DNA of 12,673 bases from RBG-16-42-24 sp964396785 (GTDB taxonomy: Bacteria > Patescibacteriota > Microgenomatia > UBA8517). The DNA is taken from positions 1 to 12,673 of the forward strand of contig CAYNFU010000023.1 in the NCBI GenBank assembly GCA_964396785.1. The letters are read 5' to 3'. Under the pieces are notes generated by a model. The model made no database searches. It saw nothing but the letters and a program-made list of their open reading frames with translations, and was not told where the DNA came from. Made by a program: the position numbers and the translations under genes. Within the stretch, counting starts at the first letter, position 1; each line of letters starts with the position of its first letter. Below are positions 5,998-10,103 of the stretch, in pieces.

Positions 5998-8232
5998 TTA
6001 GCGAGGGTATCTAATGGTTGCCGAACGGCTTGCGATGGGACAATCGAGGCAATAAAGGGTACCCAATGGGTCGGTATAAACCGGATGGTTTTGGGTTTCT
6101 ATAAACTCAGGGAGAGTATCTGGGAAAGCAAGCTGCCCGTTTGTTTTATCTATTTGGATGTCCTGTCTCACCTCTCCGCCTGCGGCGGGAAGAGAATCTT
6201 TCAAGAAATATTCAAATCGCGTGGGGCAGCCAGGATTATCATCCGGTCCAGGTGGAATTAATCCGGTTGTGGCACAGACGTTGCGCCCTATGACTCCTTC
6301 CGGTTGGTCTGGCCAAGCGTGCCCCTCGTCAACCTCGTTGTAGAAGCCGTCCTCGGCTTTACCTAAAACCTCTTGCATTATTTTACTCCAAATTGGGGAG
6401 GCACCGGATACCCCAGAGACTGCACCGCTCATTTCCGAATTGTCGTTATTGCCGACCCACGAGACAACGAGAGCCTGGGAGGTATAGCCTATGGTCCAGT
6501 TATCGCGCCTGTCATTGGTAGTTCCCGTTTTGACAGAGACCTCGGGGTGGCCTCGAACGTTAAGAAATGAGCTTTCACCGAAGGCTTGGGACCTCGCATT
6601 ATTATCATGGAGTATATGGGAGACAAGAAATGTGACGTCGGAGGAGAGAACACGGTCACCCTCAATTTCGCCTACATCGAATTCCTCAAGAACCTTTCCA
6701 TTCCAATTTTCCACTTTGAGAATTGAAATGAGGGGTACTTTAATTCCCGAATTTGCAAGTACCCCGAATGCTACAGCCATGTCATAGGGTCTAACCTCAC
6801 CTCCGCCCAAAGTTAAAGAAAGGCCGTAGTCTGAAGGGTCCTCGAATGTGGTGATTCCCATTTCTTTGGCAAAAGTAACGAAGTTTTCAAGTCCATTTAA
6901 AGCAAGAACCCTTACGGCCGGAAGGTTATATGAATTTCCCAGGGCAAATCTTGCCTGCACCAGGCCATGGAAGCTTCCGTCATAATTTACCGGACAATAA
7001 ATAGGCTGACCTATTACCGAGAAACAAGTTGGGACGTCGGCAATTGCGGTTGAAGGAGTTATCTTTTTGTCCCTCAAGGCCAGGGCATAATTTAGGGGTT
7101 TTATTGAGGATCCCGGTTGTCTTTTGGCAAGGATGACATTGACTTTCCCGTCTTCATCCTCTGCAAAATAATCTTTGGAACCGACCATAGCCAGGATTTC
7201 TCCGGATGCGGGTCTTGTTACAACTGCCGCTCCATTTCCGACTTTATTGCCCTTAAGTTTTGCGACCTCGGTTGCAACCGCCTGCTGGGCAAAATCCTGA
7301 AGATCGAGGTCAAGTGTTGTATGGACCCTAAGGCCTCCTTGTTCAACTACGGCTTCTCCATATTTTTCGGCCAACTCCTCTTTTACCCAAAGGGCAAAAT
7401 GAGGAGCAATTGGTGCTTCTACCTCGGCATATTTTAATTCCTCGCCTTTCGCCTTGTCTGCCTCTTCTTGAGTGATATAGCCGTCCTCGACCATCCTAGC
7501 AAGTACCACCTCTTGGCGGCCTTTTGCATTTTCTGGGTGGGCCCCAAAGGGAGAGTATCTAGTTGGCGCCTGGGGTAGGCCTGCGAGAAGCGAAGCCTCC
7601 GCAAGAGTTAAATTGCGGGCGGATTTTCCAAAATAGAGCTCCGATGCGGACTCGACCCCGTATGCGGTTGACCCGTAGGGGATTTGGTTGAGATACATTT
7701 CTAAAATTGCATCTTTTGAATAGATTGCTTCAACAACGAGAGTCAGGACAAATTCTCTTATTTTTCTCCTCACCGTCCTTTCAGGGGAGAGAAGTACATT
7801 TTTGACAAGCTGCTGAGTTAGGGTTGAACCCCCTTGGAGTTTTTGTTTAAAGACAGTGTTATAGGCGGCTCTCACTATCCCAGTTGTAGAAAATCCTATG
7901 TGTTTATAGAAGTCTTTATCCTCAATTGCGATGGTTGAGGTTTTTACATATTCAGGAACGTCGGAAAGCCCTATCGGGGTACGCCTTTTATCTAAGAAAA
8001 TCTCATAGATTAGTTTTCCATTTCTGTCAAAAAGTTTTGTCGAGACTGGGTATTCTTGAGAGGTGAGTGTGGTAGGTAGGGGAATTCCCCAAAATAGCCA
8101 AATAAAGATTCCGAAAACTCCCCCAAAAAAAATAATTGCTTTGAGCCTTTTTCTTTCAGAAAAGAATAGTTTTAATCTCCTAAAGAGTGATTTTTGAACC
8201 TTTTTGGTTCTCCTCTTTCCCTTTTTTGCCAT
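5998..8232 (-). CDS. Class A penicillin-binding protein (GT51 plus transpeptidase), complete
   Basis: 744 aa bifunctional peptidoglycan glycosyltransferase/transpeptidase of the PBP1A type. A basic cytoplasmic tail (1-31) and one membrane anchor (32-50) precede GT51: IAIEDKDFYKHIG (101-113, catalytic Glu104), GGSTLTQQLVKN (134-145), RKIRE (156-160) and ILEMYLN (176-182). The transpeptidase motifs are all intact: nucleophile S375-SI-K378 (PGSSIKPL), S434-Y-N436 and K568-TGT. The tail has Cys653, Cys669 and a CLDC pair (728-731). I chose ATG 8232 (MAKKGKRR) over an in-frame GTG at 8262, because a TATACT box lies between them and no Shine-Dalgarno serves the GTG. It is tandem with the PBP downstream (40 bp) and divergent from the HEPN gene. 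A GC-rich palindrome lies in the coding region at 6172-6194. Confidence 0.95.
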   Translation of the reverse strand: MAKKGKRRTKKVQKSLFRRLKLFFSERKRLKAIIFFGGVFGIFIWLFWGIPLPTTLTSQEYPVSTKLFDRNGKLIYEIFLDKRRTPIGLSDVPEYVKTSTIAIEDKDFYKHIGFSTTGIVRAAYNTVFKQKLQGGSTLTQQLVKNVLLSPERTVRRKIREFVLTLVVEAIYSKDAILEMYLNQIPYGSTAYGVESASELYFGKSARNLTLAEASLLAGLPQAPTRYSPFGAHPENAKGRQEVVLARMVEDGYITQEEADKAKGEELKYAEVEAPIAPHFALWVKEELAEKYGEAVVEQGGLRVHTTLDLDLQDFAQQAVATEVAKLKGNKVGNGAAVVTRPASGEILAMVGSKDYFAEDEDGKVNVILAKRQPGSSIKPLNYALALRDKKITPSTAIADVPTCFSVIGQPIYCPVNYDGSFHGLVQARFALGNSYNLPAVRVLALNGLENFVTFAKEMGITTFEDPSDYGLSLTLGGGEVRPYDMAVAFGVLANSGIKVPLISILKVENWNGKVLEEFDVGEIEGDRVLSSDVTFLVSHILHDNNARSQAFGESSFLNVRGHPEVSVKTGTTNDRRDNWTIGYTSQALVVSWVGNNDNSEMSGAVSGVSGASPIWSKIMQEVLGKAEDGFYNEVDEGHAWPDQPEGVIGRNVCATTGLIPPGPDDNPGCPTRFEYFLKDSLPAAGGEVRQDIQIDKTNGQLAFPDTLPEFIETQNHPVYTDPLGTLYCLDCPIASRSATIRYPR
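6172..6194 (-). repeat. GC-rich palindrome inside the PBP coding region
   Basis: Perfect core CCGCC-TGC-GGCGG (6176-6188), extended by imperfect pairing (CTCT against AAGAG) on both sides. On the coding strand it encodes the LPAAGGE region (residues about 680-687), near the C-terminus in a stretch that aligns poorly with the paralogue. It resembles small palindromic elements inserted in frame in some genomes; only this copy is seen here. Confidence 0.35.
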
Positions 8233-8242
8233 GTACCATGAT

Positions 8243-8248
8243 AGTATA
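8243..8248 (-). promoter_or_regulatory. Candidate -10 element for the PBP operon
   Basis: Reads TATACT on the minus strand (5/6 match), 10 nt before the ATG at 8232. A TTTCAA hexamer (8271-8266) sits exactly 17 bp upstream as a partial -35. The predicted transcript start is within a few bases of the ATG, so the mRNA would be leaderless or nearly so. Confidence 0.5.
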
Positions 8249-8253
8249 TTCAA

Positions 8254-8283
8254 TTGATGCACCTGTTGAAAGTTTGCTAAAGT
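8254..8283 (+). promoter_or_regulatory. Candidate divergent promoter for the HEPN gene
   Basis: TTGATG (8254-8259) and TAAAGT (8278-8283) have 18 bp spacing and 4/6 matches each to -35 and -10. The -10 ends 9 nt before the ATG at 8293. This promoter interleaves with the PBP promoter on the other strand, so the two units may compete for polymerase or share control. Confidence 0.35.
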
Positions 8284-8292
8284 ATTCCCAAC

Positions 8293-8781
8293 ATGGACTT
8301 TAAATTAGAAGAAAAAATTTGGTGGAAGTATTTACACGAGGATCTTCAGGAACTTCTAAAGGAATCGGTAAAACTTTATAATAGCGTAGGAGCCTGGCAA
8401 GAAAAATTCCACGACTATTCTTTCGTAGTATTCCCCGCTGCCAAAGCCTACGAGGGTTTTTTGAAAAAAGTCTTTTTGGATTTAGGATTTATAACCAAAG
8501 AGGATTTTAACGGAAAACATTTCAGGGTAGGAAAGGCCCTAAACCCCTCACTAGATAAGAGATTTCGTGAGGAAAGTGTCTACGATAAAATAGTCGACTT
8601 TTGTCAGGGGCCAGCCCTGGCTGATTCCATGTGGGAAACTTGGAAGAGCTCAAGAAACCTTCTTTTTCATTGGTTCCCGGAGGAGAAAAATGCCATTACC
8701 CATGAGGAAGCAGGGGTGAATATCGACTTGATCCTAGCCACAATGGATAAAACTACCAAAGAGTGTAAAATTGGGGTCTAG
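8293..8781 (+). CDS. Standalone HEPN-domain protein, putative ribonuclease
   Basis: 162 aa, mostly alpha-helical by composition, no signal peptide or membrane segment, so cytoplasmic. It carries the HEPN nuclease motif R121-N122-x3-H126 (SSRNLLFHW) near the C-terminus. A helix with FPAAKAYEGFLKKVF (47-61) precedes it, whose Glu54 fits the conserved acidic position of many HEPN domains. The FVVFPAAKAYEGFLKK stretch recalls the HEPN-like domain of RnlA/LsoA (RNase LS) toxins, from memory, but the N-terminal domains of RnlA are absent. Family knowledge: RN-x3-H HEPN proteins are typically metal-independent RNases acting in toxin-antitoxin or defence systems. No recognisable antitoxin (MNT nucleotidyltransferase or RnlB-like) is adjacent. 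The stop is one base from the ATG of a membrane protein gene, so the two probably share an mRNA. No Shine-Dalgarno precedes the ATG. Confidence 0.75.
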   Translation: MDFKLEEKIWWKYLHEDLQELLKESVKLYNSVGAWQEKFHDYSFVVFPAAKAYEGFLKKVFLDLGFITKEDFNGKHFRVGKALNPSLDKRFREESVYDKIVDFCQGPALADSMWETWKSSRNLLFHWFPEEKNAITHEEAGVNIDLILATMDKTTKECKIGV

Positions 8782-8782
8782 G

Positions 8783-9406
8783 ATGTTTTGGAGGATAGCT
8801 GGTATAGCCCTACTTTGCGTTTTTGCTTTCGGAATTCTTTTTATATCTATTTTAAGAAGTGCAGAAATTCGTTATTCTTTTTCTCAAGCTCCGGAAATTA
8901 TTTCGAGGGTTCCCAAAGAGGAGCATATTGAGTATCAATTGCCTTCAGCCGGGAAAGTACTACCCGATAACCCACTTTGGTTTATCCAAATTGGACGCGA
9001 TAGGATTTGGTACACTCTCACGCCCAGTGGTTTAAAAAAAGCTGAATTAGACCTCCTTTTTTCTGACATGAGACTTTTGGCAACCAAGGAACTTTTCAAA
9101 AAAGAAAAGTATGAACTCGGTGTAGTTATACTTCTTAAGGCGGAAAAATACCTCGAGGAAGCCTCGTTTAAAGAGGAGGAAGCAAGGCGTGGGGGAGTAG
9201 ATACCAGAAACTTTCTTATTAGAATGACCATGTCGTCTTTGAAACACCGCGAGGTAATTGAGGAGCTTCTAGTTCTTGCCCCGGCTGACGCCAGACCAGA
9301 AATAGTCAAAATTAAAAATATAACCAAAGATGTGTTTGTTAGGGGGCGAAATGCCCTGCAAGAAACTGGGAAGGAAATTCCGAAAAGCCCTTCCGAATGG
9401 GACTAA
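8783..9406 (+). CDS. Single-pass extracytoplasmic protein, DUF5667-like
   Basis: 207 aa. Residues 5-25 form one membrane segment or uncleaved signal anchor, and the rest is predicted to lie outside and be mostly helical. The part from LPSAGKVLPDNPLWFI (53-68) through KKAELDLLFSDMRL (85-98) to KYELGVVILLKAEKYLEEA (109-127) follows the DUF5667 pattern: a VLPDxPLY start, then KAEL and repeated heptad-like helices. The family is frequent in Patescibacteria and other surface proteins; its function is unknown. I prefer ATG 8783 to the in-frame TTG at 8771, because the TTG lies inside the HEPN gene and the ATG has a GGGG six bases upstream. It follows the HEPN stop by one base, so translation is probably coupled. 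Confidence 0.75.
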   Translation: MFWRIAGIALLCVFAFGILFISILRSAEIRYSFSQAPEIISRVPKEEHIEYQLPSAGKVLPDNPLWFIQIGRDRIWYTLTPSGLKKAELDLLFSDMRLLATKELFKKEKYELGVVILLKAEKYLEEASFKEEEARRGGVDTRNFLIRMTMSSLKHREVIEELLVLAPADARPEIVKIKNITKDVFVRGRNALQETGKEIPKSPSEWD

Positions 9407-9551
9407 GTAAGAGTATTGATTTAAGAAAGCCTACTTGATAATTTTTCTTCTCATATCTTACCAAAAATTTTCCGCAAAAATTACGTAAAACAAAAAAGGG
9501 TCAGCCATAAAGCATGCCTAAGCTGATGTCTTTTGACACGTTAGTTGATAG

Positions 9552-9581
9552 TTGACTGCCTAAATATAGTGTCAGAATATT
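9552..9581 (+). promoter_or_regulatory. Weak candidate promoter for nrdR-nrdJ
   Basis: TTGACT (9552-9557, 5/6) with AATATT (9576-9581, 4/6) at 18 bp spacing. The first NrdR box lies in the spacer and the second over the start region, which would suit repression. The -10 is poor and other choices are open. Confidence 0.3.
9557..9572 (+). promoter_or_regulatory. NrdR box 1
   Basis: TGCCTAAATATAGTGT matches the published NrdR-box pattern (acaCwAtATaTwGtgt) at 12 of 16 positions by hand count, with a perfect right half TATAGTGT. It is upstream of nrdR itself and paired with box 2. Confidence 0.7.
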
Positions 9582-9588
9582 GGGCTTA

Positions 9589-9604
9589 GGGCTATAGATA
9601 GTGT
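9589..9604 (+). promoter_or_regulatory. NrdR box 2
   Basis: GGGCTATAGATAGTGT matches the NrdR-box pattern at 12 of 16 positions. It starts exactly 32 bp after box 1 (16-bp gap), about three DNA turns, the spacing typical of tandem NrdR boxes. Confidence 0.7.
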
Positions 9605-9635
9605 TTCTGCTTTACACCCGTGAAACCCGATTTGT

Positions 9636-9639
9636 GGAG
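9636..9639 (+). promoter_or_regulatory. Shine-Dalgarno for nrdR
   Basis: GGAG, 6 nt before the ATG at 9646. Together with the distant regulatory sites it indicates that this transcript has a normal leader, unlike the suspected leaderless genes nearby. Confidence 0.7.
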
Positions 9640-9645
9640 TAAGTT

Positions 9646-10083
9646 ATGCATTGTCCTTTTTGCGCGTCAACCGATACAGAGGTACTAGAGTCTAGGGTAG
9701 TCGACGATGGAGAGGGGATAAGGCGTAGGCGAGAGTGTAAAAAGTGTAAAAAGCGCTTTACCACCTTTGAAAAAGTAAGAAACACCGTTCTTTGGGTAGT
9801 CAAAAAAGACGGAAGGCGCGAGCCTTTTGAGAGAGAAAAAGTAAAAAGGGGAATACTTAGGGCCATAGAGAAAAGACCGGTGTCGCTTGAACTTGTGGAC
9901 GATGTCGTCAATGAAGTCGAAAGGGAACTTTTAAGGGGAGAAAAAGAAGAAATACCGTCAAAGATAATTGGGGAGGGGGTACTAAAAAGGCTAAAAAAGA
10001 TTGACAGAGTAGCTTGGTTAAGATTTGCAAGTGTATATTTGGAATTTGAAGACTTGACAGATTTTGAAAAAGCGATTAGATAG
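9646..10083 (+). CDS. nrdR: Transcriptional regulator NrdR
   Basis: 145 aa repressor of ribonucleotide reductase genes. An N-terminal zinc ribbon has C3-PF-C6 and C31-KK-C34, with the RRRREC run (26-31) typical of the family. The ATP-cone domain (about 49-139) starts with VVKKDGRREPFEREKV (51-66). Length is close to the usual 150 aa. Family knowledge: NrdR senses ATP/dATP through the cone and changes oligomer state to bind paired NrdR boxes. Two such boxes lie directly upstream, so autoregulation of the operon is very likely. ATG has a GGAG Shine-Dalgarno. The gene ends 20 bp before the reductase gene, consistent with co-transcription. Confidence 0.97.
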   Translation: MHCPFCASTDTEVLESRVVDDGEGIRRRRECKKCKKRFTTFEKVRNTVLWVVKKDGRREPFEREKVKRGILRAIEKRPVSLELVDDVVNEVERELLRGEKEEIPSKIIGEGVLKRLKKIDRVAWLRFASVYLEFEDLTDFEKAIR

Positions 10084-10103
10084 TTTAATTACAAAAAATC
10101 TAA

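Larger units (their letters stand above)
9407..9645. other. Intergenic regulatory region before nrdR
   Basis: 239 bp without a credible gene. It holds two NrdR-box-like sites (9557-9572, 9589-9604), -35-like hexamers (a perfect TTGACA at 9533-9538; TTGATA at 9545-9550; TTGACT at 9552-9557) without a strong -10 at normal spacing, and the nrdR Shine-Dalgarno. No stem with a T-run was found after the DUF5667 gene, and no B12-riboswitch consensus. Confidence 0.6.

Noticed and set aside
8233..8262. In-frame GTG extension adding ten residues to the complete PBP
   Set aside because: The extension contains the best -10 hexamer, has no Shine-Dalgarno, and precedes a typical basic N-terminus starting at the ATG.
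8771..8782. TTG start giving a 211-residue DUF5667-like protein
   Set aside because: It lies inside the HEPN gene; the ATG four codons later follows the HEPN stop and directly precedes the membrane segment.
8935..9327. Minus-strand open frame of 130 codons
   Set aside because: It is a Ser-rich shadow of the DUF5667-like gene with no start signal or motif.
9407..9461. Terminator from the GTAAGA/TCTTAC inverted repeat after the DUF5667 gene
   Set aside because: The 6-bp arms are about 43 nt apart with no T-run following, so a terminator hairpin is not supported.
9407..9645. Cobalamin riboswitch for the B12-dependent reductase
   Set aside because: No match to the conserved B12-box or the GCCACTG core was found, and the NrdR boxes explain the region better.
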